Assembly: GCF_004357995.1 (NCBI RefSeq)
Contig: NZ_SMTK01000006.1
Coordinates: 124,001-188,000, forward strand
Direction of reading: 5' to 3'
DNA: 64,000 nt
From: Arthrobacter crusticola
GTDB taxonomy: Bacteria; Actinomycetota; Actinomycetes; Actinomycetales; Micrococcaceae
A program made the position numbers and the translations under genes. Shown piece by piece: positions 44,923-53,544 of this stretch. The notes beneath the pieces were generated by a model. The model did not search any database. It had not been told where the DNA came from and saw only the letters and a list, made by a program, of their open reading frames with translations. Numbering within the stretch: the stretch's first letter is position 1; every line of letters begins with the position of its first letter.

Positions 44923-45143
44923 ATTTACCTCATCGTTGGCGGCTGTGGGTCACGACGACGAGCACAAAACGGTCTGCCGCAGGCCCCGCGGGCCGGAAAC
45001 ATGGCGCAGTCTCTGCCTTCGTGGTCTCCATTCTGCCCTGTTCGCGCGCGGGCGGTACAACTCAGCGCCCGATTACGCCGCTTCGCCGCGAATCGTTCCG
45101 CAATCGTGTCCTGGCACGGGCTTCCGGGTGCCCGGGAATCCGG

Positions 45144-46241
45144 TCAGCTGCAGGTGGGCAGGCCGCCGCCGTCCCCGCCCGAACCCAGCACCTCGACAGC
45201 GTTGACGGCCTCCTCGAGGGTGCTGACCTTGACCACCTTCAGCCCGTCCGGCACGTGGCCGACGACCTCAGCGCAGTTCTCGGCCGGGGCGAGGAAGAAC
45301 TCCGCGCCGTTCTCGTGCGCGCCCACCAGTTTCTGCTGGATGCCGCCGATCCGTCCGATCGCCCCGGTGGAGTCGATGGTGCCGGTCCCCGCGAAGTGGC
45401 GGCCGCCGGTGAGGTCGCCCTCGGTGAGCATGTCGATGATGCCGAGGGCGAACATGGACCCGGCGGAGGGGCCGCCAACATTGTCGAGGGCGATGGTGAC
45501 GTCGAAGGGGAAGTTGAACTCCGAGGTCAGCAGGACCCCCAGCTGGTAATTCCCCTCAGGGGACCGCTTTGGGGTCACCGACAGCTCCTCCGCCGATCCC
45601 CCACGCAGCACTTCGAGGTCCACCCCGGCACCCGCGGCGTCCGTCAGGGCGGTGCGGAGGGTGTCGATGTTCCGCACCGGGGCGCCGTCGATGGAGGTGA
45701 TGGTGTCCCCGGGTTCGAGGACGCCCGCGGACGCCGACGCTTCGGCCAGCTCCACGACGGTCAGCGACTCCTCGTAGGGGATGTCCAGGTGCCCCAGTGC
45801 CGCGGCGATCGCAGACTCCTGGGAGGAGATCATGGAGACGGTGTTGCGCTCCTCAATGTCCGAGCGGGTGGTGCCGGGAGCATAGACGAGCTCCTCCGGG
45901 CTCACGGTCTGATCCGGGTCGATCCACGCCCGGAAAGCGTCGAAGATGCTGACGTCGCCGTTGGGACCACCGCTGACGTACACCGTCGTAAGGTCCAGTT
46001 CCCCCTCGGGGTCGAAGGTCTCCCGGCCGGAGATCTTGATCAGCGGCTGCGAGCGGGCTTCACCGATGGTGTTGAACGTCGGACCGGGCGCCTCGAGGAC
46101 GTACGGGGCCGGCAGCAGCACCGCTGCGGCGCCCAGCATCAGGGCGAGCGCACCGGAGGTCACCATGGCCCGGACGCGGGGGTCCCGGGGGCGTTCCGGC
46201 TCCACGGGTTCATAGGTTCCGGTGCGGACGGGCTGTGACAC
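45144..46241 (-). CDS. PDZ / Lon-like (YlbL-type) membrane protease
   Basis: A 365-residue protein with one membrane helix (27-45), a PDZ-like domain (about 160-225, PGDTITSIDGAPVRNIDTLR), and a Lon-type S16 protease domain whose Ser-Lys dyad is S259 (GGPSAGSM) and K304 (GGIQQKLVGA). No AAA+ module is attached, so it is an ATP-independent Lon-like protease outside the cytoplasm. Bacillus YlbL and mycobacterial Rv3194c-type proteins are relatives; YlbL has been linked to cell division control. GTG is chosen because AAAGGAAA sits nine bases upstream; a longer open frame lacks this. Confidence 0.92.
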   Translation of the reverse strand: MSQPVRTGTYEPVEPERPRDPRVRAMVTSGALALMLGAAAVLLPAPYVLEAPGPTFNTIGEARSQPLIKISGRETFDPEGELDLTTVYVSGGPNGDVSIFDAFRAWIDPDQTVSPEELVYAPGTTRSDIEERNTVSMISSQESAIAAALGHLDIPYEESLTVVELAEASASAGVLEPGDTITSIDGAPVRNIDTLRTALTDAAGAGVDLEVLRGGSAEELSVTPKRSPEGNYQLGVLLTSEFNFPFDVTIALDNVGGPSAGSMFALGIIDMLTEGDLTGGRHFAGTGTIDSTGAIGRIGGIQQKLVGAHENGAEFFLAPAENCAEVVGHVPDGLKVVKVSTLEEAVNAVEVLGSGGDGGGLPTCS

Positions 46242-46505
46242 GATGGGGTTTCCTTTTCCCTGGCGCGGGCCGTTCGGCCCGCCCAGCGCGGGACGGGAGG
46301 ACGAAGTGATCTCCTCTACAACCCTAAACGGTTCGTGTGCCGGCACCGTCCCGGGCCGCGTCTTTGCCCTCAGCGAACTCCCGCGGGGGTTCTAGGACAA
46401 GCCCGCTCCCCTGCCGGTAACGTTGGCTCAACAGCTGCGCGGACCGGTGCCACGGCACGCAGGACCGGCAGGCCTTTTCAGCGACTTCCAGGACCGGTGG
46501 TATTT

Positions 46506-47975
46506 GTGACCAACCCATCCAACCCCTCCAACGGCGACGACTCCCCCAAGGATCCGCTGTCGGAAATGATCGCGAGGCTGCTCGGCGGCGACGCGGAGGG
46601 ATTCGATCCCCGGGAGATCGCCAAGGCGGCCGGGCTGCCGTCGGACCCCCAGGCCATGGCGATGATGATGCAGCAGGTCCAGGCCATGTTCTCCGCCCCC
46701 AGCAGCGGTCCGGTGAACTGGCAGCTCGCGCACGAGCATGCCCGCCGGGTGGCCGCTTCGGACAACGACCCCTCGGTCACCTCCCTGCAGCGCCGTGCCG
46801 TCGATGAGGCCCTGCGCGTCGCCGAGATGTGGATCGACCCCTTCACCGCGTTCCCTCCCACCGGGCAGCTCGGCCGGGCCTGGTCGAAGGCCGAGTGGAT
46901 CGAAGCGACGATGGGCACCTGGCGCCGGTTGACCGAGCCGGTGGCGGTGAGCATCGCCAAGGCGCTCTCGGACACGCTCTCGGAGCAGCTGCCCGATGAG
47001 ATGAAATCGATCCTCGGCATGGCGGGCGGCGGCGCCTCGATGTTCCAGAACATGGGCGGGGCGATGTTCGGGATGCAGCTCGGCCAGGCCGTGGGCGCGC
47101 TCTCCAAGGAGGTGCTCGGCTCGACCGACATCGGCGTCCCCCTCGCCGACGGCCAGATGGCCCTGCTGCCCGCCAATGTGCGCTCCTTCGGTGAGGGCCT
47201 GGACATTCCCGAACAGGAGGTCACGCTCTTCCTGGCCGTCCGGGAGGCAGCGCATGTGCGCCTCTTCACGCAGGTGCCGTGGCTGGCAGGCCACCTCATG
47301 GGCACCATTGAGCGGTATGCCCGCGGGATCCACATCGACATGACCAAGATCGAGGACGCCGCCCGCGAGATCGACCCCACGAACCCGGAATCCATGCAGG
47401 CCGCCCTGTCCCAGGGCGTGTTCATGCCCGAACGGACGGCGGAGCAGGAGGCCGCGCTGTCCCGGCTCGAGACGGTGCTTGCCCTGGTCGAGGGGTGGGT
47501 CGACGAGATCACCGCCGCGGCCGCGGTCAACCTTCCCTCGGCGGCCGCGCTGCGCGAGACCGTGCGGCGGCGCCGGGCCAGCGGCGGCCCGGCCGAGCAT
47601 GCCTTCGCCTCCCTGGTCGGGCTCGAACTGCGCCCGCGCCGGCTGCGGGACGCCGCCGCGCTGTGGGCCCACCTCACCGAGGAGCGCGGGCTCGAGGGCC
47701 GCGACGCGATCTGGGAGCACCCCGACCTGCTGCCCACCGCCGAGGACCTCGATGACCCGACGGGCTTCACCGCCCGCCGCCGGCTGATCGAATCCGCAGG
47801 GTCCGACGTCGACGCCGCACTGGAGCGTCTGCTCGCGGGCGGTTTCGAGACGCCGGACGCCCCGCAGGACGGGACCGACGGCGGGGACGGCACGCAGGAC
47901 GGTCCCGACGGCGGGCCTGACCGCGGGGGCGCGCCCGGGTCCGAGGACCGCGGCCCGGACGGACGCACTCCATAA
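46506..47975 (+). CDS. DUF2342 zincin-like protein (zinc-dependent metalloprotease family)
   Basis: A 489-residue protein of the DUF2342 family, sometimes called coenzyme F420 biosynthesis associated. The predicted metal site is LAVREAAHVRLFTQVPWL (R246-E247-A-A-H250), where the first His of a classical HExxH is Arg, so protease activity is unproven. An N-terminal helical region is followed by Gly/Met-rich MAGGGASMFQNMGGAMFG, and the last ~35 residues are a Gly/Asp/Pro-rich tail. GTG at 46506 is used; another GTG nine bases upstream is in frame. Orthologues sit beside UPF0182 and PDZ-protease genes. Confidence 0.88.
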   Translation: MTNPSNPSNGDDSPKDPLSEMIARLLGGDAEGFDPREIAKAAGLPSDPQAMAMMMQQVQAMFSAPSSGPVNWQLAHEHARRVAASDNDPSVTSLQRRAVDEALRVAEMWIDPFTAFPPTGQLGRAWSKAEWIEATMGTWRRLTEPVAVSIAKALSDTLSEQLPDEMKSILGMAGGGASMFQNMGGAMFGMQLGQAVGALSKEVLGSTDIGVPLADGQMALLPANVRSFGEGLDIPEQEVTLFLAVREAAHVRLFTQVPWLAGHLMGTIERYARGIHIDMTKIEDAAREIDPTNPESMQAALSQGVFMPERTAEQEAALSRLETVLALVEGWVDEITAAAAVNLPSAAALRETVRRRRASGGPAEHAFASLVGLELRPRRLRDAAALWAHLTEERGLEGRDAIWEHPDLLPTAEDLDDPTGFTARRRLIESAGSDVDAALERLLAGGFETPDAPQDGTDGGDGTQDGPDGGPDRGGAPGSEDRGPDGRTP

Positions 47976-47980
47976 CTACA

Positions 47981-48079
47981 TAACGACGCACGCACCCGTT
48001 AACGACGAATGCACCGGTTATTGCCGGTGCATTTGTCGTTAAGTGCTGCCTTTGTCGCTAAGTGCTGCGTTTGTCGCTC
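47981..48079. repeat. Five-unit 19-bp repeat cluster with head-to-head hairpin
   Basis: Two direct units (47981-47999 and 48000-48018, TAACGACGAATGCACCGGT type) face three inverted units (48023-48041, 48042-48060 and 48061-48079, AGTGCTGCCTTTGTCGCTA type). On one strand all five follow TAACGACAAATGCAsCrsT loosely. Units 2 and 3 form a 19-bp hairpin (47999-48017 with 48024-48042, one G-U pair). It lies between convergent genes, so it can terminate both. Confidence 0.8.
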
Positions 48080-48107
48080 GTGGTGTGCGGCGCGGGTGCG
48101 GGTGCTG

Positions 48108-48671
48108 CTAGCGGCCGCTCAGCCCGTGGTCGGCTGCGAAGGCCGCCCCGGCAAGGAAGGCCTTGGCCTTCTCGGTGTCCGGATAGGACTCAAGCAGGCG
48201 CCAGAAGACGCGGTTGTGGGAGGGCTCGATCAGGTGCGCCATCTCGTGGAGGATGACGTAGTCGACAACCCAGTCGGGCATGCCCCGGAGCTTGTGCGAG
48301 AGCCGGATGGACCGGTGCGCCGGGGTGGCCGAACCCCACCGGGAGTTCTGGTTGGTGACCCACCCGATGGTCCCGGGGACGCCCCTGCCTCCGAGGTAGC
48401 GCCCGGCAAGGTCCGCTGCGCGGTGTGCCAGGGCGCGGTCGGCGGCCGCGGGGTCGGCGGTCCCGGCACTCCGGCCCTGGAGCTTCGAGACCATCCGGGC
48501 CACCCATTCCTCCTCCTGCGCCCGGGTGAAGGAGGCGGGGATGGAGACGATCATGGTCCCGTTGCGCACGTCCGCGCTCACGGTGCGCCGCCGCCGCGCC
48601 GACCGGCGCACCTCGACCGGCATCGGCTCAGCCGCGGCGGAGCTGCCGTCGTGCGGTGCGGACTCAGTCAT
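48108..48671 (-). CDS. YgjP-like M48 family metallopeptidase
   Basis: A 187-residue protein with the YgjP/DUF45 fold. The zinc motif HEMAH (142-146) is followed by E149 and SHNRVFW, and upstream NQNSRWGSAT is the family's characteristic strand. Such proteins are predicted metalloproteases, often near helicases or restriction genes, with unknown substrates. Its ATG overlaps the uvrD2 stop by eight bases, so both belong to one operon with nudC. Confidence 0.9.
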   Translation of the reverse strand: MTESAPHDGSSAAAEPMPVEVRRSARRRRTVSADVRNGTMIVSIPASFTRAQEEEWVARMVSKLQGRSAGTADPAAADRALAHRAADLAGRYLGGRGVPGTIGWVTNQNSRWGSATPAHRSIRLSHKLRGMPDWVVDYVILHEMAHLIEPSHNRVFWRLLESYPDTEKAKAFLAGAAFAADHGLSGR

Positions 48672-50766
48672 TCCGGCTGATGATGTCGATGACCGCTTCC
48701 CCGTAACGCTCGAGCTTGGCGGAGCCGACCCCGGCCAGCTCGCCGAGCTCCTCGAGGGTCTGCGGCTTGGCCTCGGCGATCGCGATCAGGGTGGCGTCGG
48801 TGAACACGACGAAGGCCGGGACGTCCTTGTCGCGTGCCTCCTCCAAGCGCCACCCCCGCAGCGCCTCGAACGTCTCCTCGCGGTAGGTGGCAGGGCAGTC
48901 GCCGCAGCGGCCCATCTTGCGTTCGGAGCCCGTGCCGAGCGCCTTCCCGCAGACGCGGCACACCGCAGGCGCGGCGGCCTTGCGGGCTTTGCGCGCCGTC
49001 GGCTGCCGGAACGGACGCCCGCCGGTCCCGGCCGGACGCAGGGCGTCGAGGAACCTCGAGGGCTTGCGGGTGGCCCGGCCCCCCGGCGAGCGGGAGATCG
49101 ACCAGGACAGCGCGAGGTGGGCCCGTGCGCGGGTGATGCCCACGTAGAGGAGCCGGCGTTCCTCGTCGATTGCCTCCTGCGTGTCGGCGAAGGAGATCGG
49201 CATCAGCCCCTCGCTCAGGCCCACGAGGAACACCGCATCCCACTCCAGGCCCTTGGCGGAGTGGAGGGATGCGAGGGTGACGCCCTGAACGGTCGGGGCG
49301 TGCTGGGCGGCCGCCCGTTCCTCAAGCTCGGCGACGAACATCCGAAGAGAGAACGATTCGCGGGTCCGGGAGAGCTCGTCGGCCAGGCCCACGAGTGCGG
49401 CCAGGGATTCCCACTTTTCCCGCACGGCCCCGGAGGTCTGCGGGGCGGTGGAGGTGTATCCGAGGGAGGAAAGGACGTCGCGTACCTGCTGCGGGACGTC
49501 GTCTTCGCCTTCGGCGCGGGCCGCCGCCCGGAGCTGAAGCAGGGCGTCCCGAACCTCGCGGCGGGCGAAGAAGCGTTCTCCGCCGCGCAGCTGGTAGCCG
49601 ATGCCGGCGCTGGCGAGCGCCTGCTCGTACGCTTCGGACTGCCCGTTGGTCCTGAAGAGAATGGCGATCTCGCTCGCCGGTACGCCCGAGGCCAGCAGCT
49701 CACCGATGCGCCGTGCCACCTCGGCGGCCTCGGCCTCGTCGTCGGTGCACTCGGTGAAGACCGGTTCGGGCCCTGCCGGGCGCTGCGCGACCAGTTCGAG
49801 CGGAGCCGACCAGGAGGTGGCCCCGGCCCGCCGGTCCACCTCGCTGCTGCGCGCGGCAAGGAGCGTGTTGGCCAGCCGGACGACCTGGGGGGTGGACCTG
49901 TAGTCCCGGACGAGCCGCACTACCTGGGCGCCCTCGTAGCGGCTGGTGAAGTTCAGCAGGTGCCTCGAGGTCGCACCGGTGAAGGAGTAGATGGTCTGGC
50001 TGGCATCACCGACCACGCACAGCTCCCGCCGGTCGCCCAGCCACAGATCGAGGAGGCGCTGCTGCAGGGGCGAGACGTCCTGGTACTCGTCGACGACGAA
50101 GTGCCGGTACTGGCTGCGGACGGTCGCGGCGACCTTCTCGTCCTCCTGCAGGATCCCGACGGTGGTCAGCAGGACGTCCTCGAAGTCGATCAGGTTCCGG
50201 TCGATCTTGAGGTCCTCGTAGGCCGAAAAGATCCGGGCGACGGTCGTGAGGTCCATGCCCGCGGGTTCCGCCCGACCGGCGGCGGCCGCGACGTAGCTGT
50301 CGGGCATCAGCATCGACACCTTGGCCCACTCGATCTCCGCGGCGACGTCCCGGATGGCCGCGCGGTCGGTGGACAGGCGCAGGCGCCGCGCGGCTTCGGC
50401 GATGAGCTGGGCCTTGTGGTCGACGAGCGCCGGCAGGGGCCCGCCGACCGCCGAGGGCCAGAAGTACTGGAGCTGCCTCAGCGCGGCGGCGTGAAAGGTG
50501 CGCGCCTGGACCCCGCCCGCTCCGAGGTCGCGCAGCCGGGTGCGCATTTCGGCGGCGGCCCGGGCGGTGAAGGTGACGGCGAGGACCTGCTGGGGCTTGT
50601 ACACCCCGGTGTGGACTCCGTACGCGATGCGGTGCGTGATGGCGCGGGTCTTGCCCGTTCCGGCGCCGGCCAGGACGCACAGAGGGCCGGCCAGTGTCGT
50701 GGCCACAGCGCGCTGTTCGTTGTCGAGGCCCTCGAGGATGCGTTCTTCAAACGGCTGATCGCTCAC
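48664..50766 (-). CDS. uvrD2: UvrD2-type SF1 DNA helicase with HRDC domain
   Basis: A 700-residue 3'-5' helicase. Motif I is LAGAGTGKT (32-40), motif II VVDEYQDVSP, motif III CVVGDASQTIYSFTGA, and motif VI VGITRARAHLALSWS. After the motor comes a four-cysteine zinc motif (CRVCGKALGTGS and GRCGDCPA), then an HRDC domain (about 630-700). The cysteine motif and HRDC identify UvrD2, which is essential in mycobacteria. GTG overlaps the nudC stop (GTGA). Confidence 0.95.
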   Translation of the reverse strand: MSDQPFEERILEGLDNEQRAVATTLAGPLCVLAGAGTGKTRAITHRIAYGVHTGVYKPQQVLAVTFTARAAAEMRTRLRDLGAGGVQARTFHAAALRQLQYFWPSAVGGPLPALVDHKAQLIAEAARRLRLSTDRAAIRDVAAEIEWAKVSMLMPDSYVAAAAGRAEPAGMDLTTVARIFSAYEDLKIDRNLIDFEDVLLTTVGILQEDEKVAATVRSQYRHFVVDEYQDVSPLQQRLLDLWLGDRRELCVVGDASQTIYSFTGATSRHLLNFTSRYEGAQVVRLVRDYRSTPQVVRLANTLLAARSSEVDRRAGATSWSAPLELVAQRPAGPEPVFTECTDDEAEAAEVARRIGELLASGVPASEIAILFRTNGQSEAYEQALASAGIGYQLRGGERFFARREVRDALLQLRAAARAEGEDDVPQQVRDVLSSLGYTSTAPQTSGAVREKWESLAALVGLADELSRTRESFSLRMFVAELEERAAAQHAPTVQGVTLASLHSAKGLEWDAVFLVGLSEGLMPISFADTQEAIDEERRLLYVGITRARAHLALSWSISRSPGGRATRKPSRFLDALRPAGTGGRPFRQPTARKARKAAAPAVCRVCGKALGTGSERKMGRCGDCPATYREETFEALRGWRLEEARDKDVPAFVVFTDATLIAIAEAKPQTLEELGELAGVGSAKLERYGEAVIDIISRND

Positions 50767-51722
50767 GGAAGGCGGGCTCCGTCCGGATCGCCCTCGAGCG
50801 GTCCGCCGTACCAGCGCTCGATCAGGGCGCGGGCGATGGAGATCTCCCCCGCCACGGTGATCCGGCCGTCGCGGACCTCCTCGTGCAGTTCCCGGCGGGT
50901 GAACCACCTCAGGGTCTCGATTTCGACGCCGTCGGGCGTCAGGTCCGTTCCTGCCGCCACGGCCGTGTAGCCGAGCATGAGGGAGGCGGGGAACGGCCAC
51001 GGCTGGGACCCGAGGTACTGCGGGGAATGCACGTCGACCCCGGACTCCTCGGCCACTTCGCGGATCACGGCCGACTCAAGTGACTCCCCGGGCTCCACGA
51101 AGCCGGCAAGGGTAGAGAACCGGTTGGCGGGCCAGGACACCGCCGAGCCGAGCAGGATCCGGTCCTCGGCGTCGATCACCGAGACGATGATGGCGGGGTC
51201 GGTGCGCGGATAATGAAGCGAATCGTCCACCGGGCAGCGGCGCACCCAGCCGCCGTCCTCGGGCACGGTGGGGCTGCCGCAGCGCGGACAGTGGGTGTGG
51301 GTGGCATGCCAGTGCCCCAGCGCCGCGGCCTCAACGAACAGGCCGACGTCGCGGGCGTCGAGGGAAGCGGCAACCTCGCGCAGCCCGAGCCAGTCCGCGC
51401 CGGGGGCGAGCGCTTCGTCGATGTCGTCGCGCATCACCAGCACCACGTGGGCGCCGGCGGCCCGCGCACCGGGCAGGATCCGGCCCAGATAGACCGGGTT
51501 CTCCGGGCGCGGCACCTCGTCCGTCCCGAACAGCCGCAGCGCACCGCCGGCCAGCGGGGTGCGCCCCTGGGCCAGGACCAGCACCTGCGTGTCGGAGGAC
51601 TCCCACAGCCTGGCGAACAGGTCGGGGGTGAGCCGGAAATCCGCTCCGCGGTCGGCGTGGGAGCGGGAGAGCGGAAGGGAAACGAGCGGCGGCTGGAGGA
51701 GGGTGCGCAAGGGATCGCTCAT
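50763..51722 (-). CDS. nudC: NAD+ diphosphatase / RNA deNADding enzyme NudC
   Basis: A 319-residue Nudix hydrolase. The Nudix box is GFVEPGESLESAV followed by REVAEESGV (207-229), and the NudC marker SQPWPFPASLM follows at 239-249. A zinc-ribbon has C145, C148 and C163, but the expected fourth ligand is Asp166, so zinc binding may be altered. NudC hydrolyses NADH/NAD+ and removes NAD caps from RNA. TACCGT lies six bases before the ATG and no separate Shine-Dalgarno exists. It is the first gene of nudC-uvrD2-ygjP-like. Confidence 0.94.
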   Translation of the reverse strand: MSDPLRTLLQPPLVSLPLSRSHADRGADFRLTPDLFARLWESSDTQVLVLAQGRTPLAGGALRLFGTDEVPRPENPVYLGRILPGARAAGAHVVLVMRDDIDEALAPGADWLGLREVAASLDARDVGLFVEAAALGHWHATHTHCPRCGSPTVPEDGGWVRRCPVDDSLHYPRTDPAIIVSVIDAEDRILLGSAVSWPANRFSTLAGFVEPGESLESAVIREVAEESGVDVHSPQYLGSQPWPFPASLMLGYTAVAAGTDLTPDGVEIETLRWFTRRELHEEVRDGRITVAGEISIARALIERWYGGPLEGDPDGARLP

Positions 51723-51728
51723 CCTTCT

Positions 51729-51857
51729 ACGGTACTGACTTGGTCCCCCAAAAGACATTTGAGGGCCGGAGCTGTGGAGGAGAAGCCGCGGAATTTCAAG
51801 GCATTCGACGACTCGCCGCCGCTGAATTGTCCCGAGGTGCACCGATGCGCCTACCGT
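51729..51857. promoter_or_regulatory. Divergent leaderless promoter pair between nudC and the kinase-like gene
   Basis: TACCGT on the minus strand (51729-51734) ends six bases before the nudC ATG. TACCGT on the plus strand (51852-51857) ends seven bases before the GTG at 51865. The identical hexamers suggest the same sigma factor. No clear -35 is seen for either. Confidence 0.55.
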
Positions 51858-51864
51858 TGACAGT

Positions 51865-53448
51865 GTGAAACGGACTCCCATGGAACTTGCTGCCATCGCC
51901 AGCGCCGCTGTGCCTGGGCTCGCACCCACCGGTGTTACCGGTGCCCCGGACGACAGCGCGGATTTCGACGCCGCCCTGCTCGTGGACGCCGCCGGCAAGC
52001 AGTGGAGGGTCCGTTCCCCCCGCCACCCGGAGGCCAGCATGCGCCTCGAAACGGAACTGCAGGCCCTGAGGGCCTTCACGCCGGCCGTCCGCGCCGAGCT
52101 TCCCTTCCTCATCCCGCACATCGCCGGGAGCGTCCGTCAGGGCAACCTGAGCACGTTCGTCTACTCCCATCTCGAGGGCAGCACCCGGGACCTCGAGACC
52201 CTCGCCGCCGGCGGGCGCGGCATGGCAGCCGAGATCGGGCGGTCGCTGGCGGCCATCCACGAACTGCCCAAGGCGCTCGTGCAGCAGGCGAACCTTCCTA
52301 GTTACGAGGCTAACGAGTTTCGGACACGCAAGCTCAACGAGCTTGACCAGGCGGCGACGACGGGCCGGATTCCTTCGGTCCTGCTGCGCCGGTGGGAGCA
52401 CGCCCTTGAGGATGTGACCCTGTGGCGGTTCAGCCCCACGGTGGTCCACGGGGACCTGCACGAGGACCACCTCCTGATCTCGGGCAGCCGCATCTCGGCC
52501 GTCACCGGATGGACCGATCTGCGGATCGGTGACCCCGCCGACGATTTTGCCTGGCTTGCGGCGGTCGCCGATGCCTCCTTCGTGGATTCGGTTTATGCCG
52601 CCTACGCCAAGGCGCGCGGCGCGGCGGACCAGCACCTTGCCCGGCGGGCTGCGCTGGCCGCTGAGTTCGCCCTGGCCCAGTGGATGGTGCGCGGCCTGGC
52701 CATGGAGGACCCCCAGATGATCGCCGAGGCGCACGACATGATGGCCTCCCTCGAGGCCGATGTCGTGGCCTTCGACCTTGCCTCCCCGGGCGAGGGCGGA
52801 CCCGCCGGAACCCCGGGGACGGCGGGCCCCGGAACCGCAGGTTCCGGAACCACGATGCTCAGCAGCACGACGGTGACCGCCACGACGGCGGGCTCCACGA
52901 AGCTGAACGGCACGGCGGCCGGTGGCGAACGTCCCGAGGCCACGCCCGGCACCGCCGGAGAACCGAAGCCGACAGTGGTGACCCCGACCGTAATGACCCC
53001 GGCAGTGATCGCCCCGACCATGATCGCCCCCGCGGTGCTTGCGCCGGTGGCGGTTCCGTCGACGGACCCGGCGCCGTCACCGGATCTCCCGGCCGCGGAG
53101 ACCGGGCAGCAGGGGCAGGGACCCGCGGAGGATGCCTCGCGTCCCTCATCCAGCGAACCGACCGAGCCTGCCGCCGAGACTGCAGGGCAACCCCAGGAAA
53201 TGCCTGCCGGGAAGGCAGCAGCCGACCGGTTGGGACCATCCGTCCCCGCGCCCTCGACCCTTCCCGCGGTCCAGCGGGCCGGCGGCCGGGCGGCTGCCGC
53301 CGGCCACGATATGCACGCCGACGGCACTAAGGAAACCCTCCCGGCGGTAACGCTGCTCCGCCCGGCGGGTACAGCGTCGACACCGGCCGGCGGGTCGACC
53401 GACCACCTAGCCACCACGGCGATGCCGATCATCTCCTCCCACCGCTAG
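51865..53448 (+). CDS. Aminoglycoside/macrolide phosphotransferase-like protein with long disordered tail
   Basis: A 527-residue protein. The kinase-like domain (about 1-300) carries the Brenner motif VVHGDLHEDHLLI (catalytic D197) and a metal-binding D218 in GWTDLRIGDPADDFAWL. LETELQALRAFTP and STFVYSHLEGS resemble MphA-type macrolide kinases. The tail (about 305-527) is Ala/Pro/Thr-rich, with a six-fold pentapeptide repeat. Position between nudC and adnAB is as expected for a housekeeping gene of this lineage, so drug resistance should not be assumed. GTG at 51865 with TACCGT upstream suggests a leaderless mRNA. Confidence 0.82.
   Translation: MKRTPMELAAIASAAVPGLAPTGVTGAPDDSADFDAALLVDAAGKQWRVRSPRHPEASMRLETELQALRAFTPAVRAELPFLIPHIAGSVRQGNLSTFVYSHLEGSTRDLETLAAGGRGMAAEIGRSLAAIHELPKALVQQANLPSYEANEFRTRKLNELDQAATTGRIPSVLLRRWEHALEDVTLWRFSPTVVHGDLHEDHLLISGSRISAVTGWTDLRIGDPADDFAWLAAVADASFVDSVYAAYAKARGAADQHLARRAALAAEFALAQWMVRGLAMEDPQMIAEAHDMMASLEADVVAFDLASPGEGGPAGTPGTAGPGTAGSGTTMLSSTTVTATTAGSTKLNGTAAGGERPEATPGTAGEPKPTVVTPTVMTPAVIAPTMIAPAVLAPVAVPSTDPAPSPDLPAAETGQQGQGPAEDASRPSSSEPTEPAAETAGQPQEMPAGKAAADRLGPSVPAPSTLPAVQRAGGRAAAAGHDMHADGTKETLPAVTLLRPAGTASTPAGGSTDHLATTAMPIISSHR
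52966..53055 (+). repeat. Six tandem 15-bp repeats in the kinase tail
   Basis: Six 15-base units encode KPTVV, TPTVM, TPAVI, APTMI, APAVL and APVAV. The pattern is [TA]-P-x-hydrophobic-hydrophobic, a Pro/Val-rich rod-like repeat inside an otherwise disordered tail. Confidence 0.8.
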
Positions 53449-53453
53449 GAGCC

Positions 53454-53490
53454 GCGCGCCGGGCCGGGACGGTTGGTCCGGCCTGCGCGC
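53454..53490. terminator. Hairpin between convergent genes
   Basis: GCGCGC (53454-53459) pairs with GCGCGC (53485-53490) and GGCCGG (53462-53467) with CCGGCC (53478-53483), with a small internal loop. It lies just after the kinase-like gene and before the end of adnB. No U-run is present. Confidence 0.4.
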
Positions 53491-53544
53491 CGCCGTGCTG
53501 CATGTTCGGTCCGCGATGTCCGCCCCGGGCGCCCGGCAGCGGGC

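Noticed and set aside
44923..45143. Small RNA or gene between UPF0182 and the PDZ protease
   Set aside because: The 221-base gap shows no strong hairpin with T-run and no coding frame with a credible start; only the UPF0182 ribosome site is clear.
47981..48079. CRISPR array
   Set aside because: Units are 19 bp with no spacers, in two orientations, and no cas gene is near.
51865..53448. Acquired macrolide resistance gene
   Set aside because: The gene has typical host composition, sits in a conserved housekeeping order and has no mobile element nearby.
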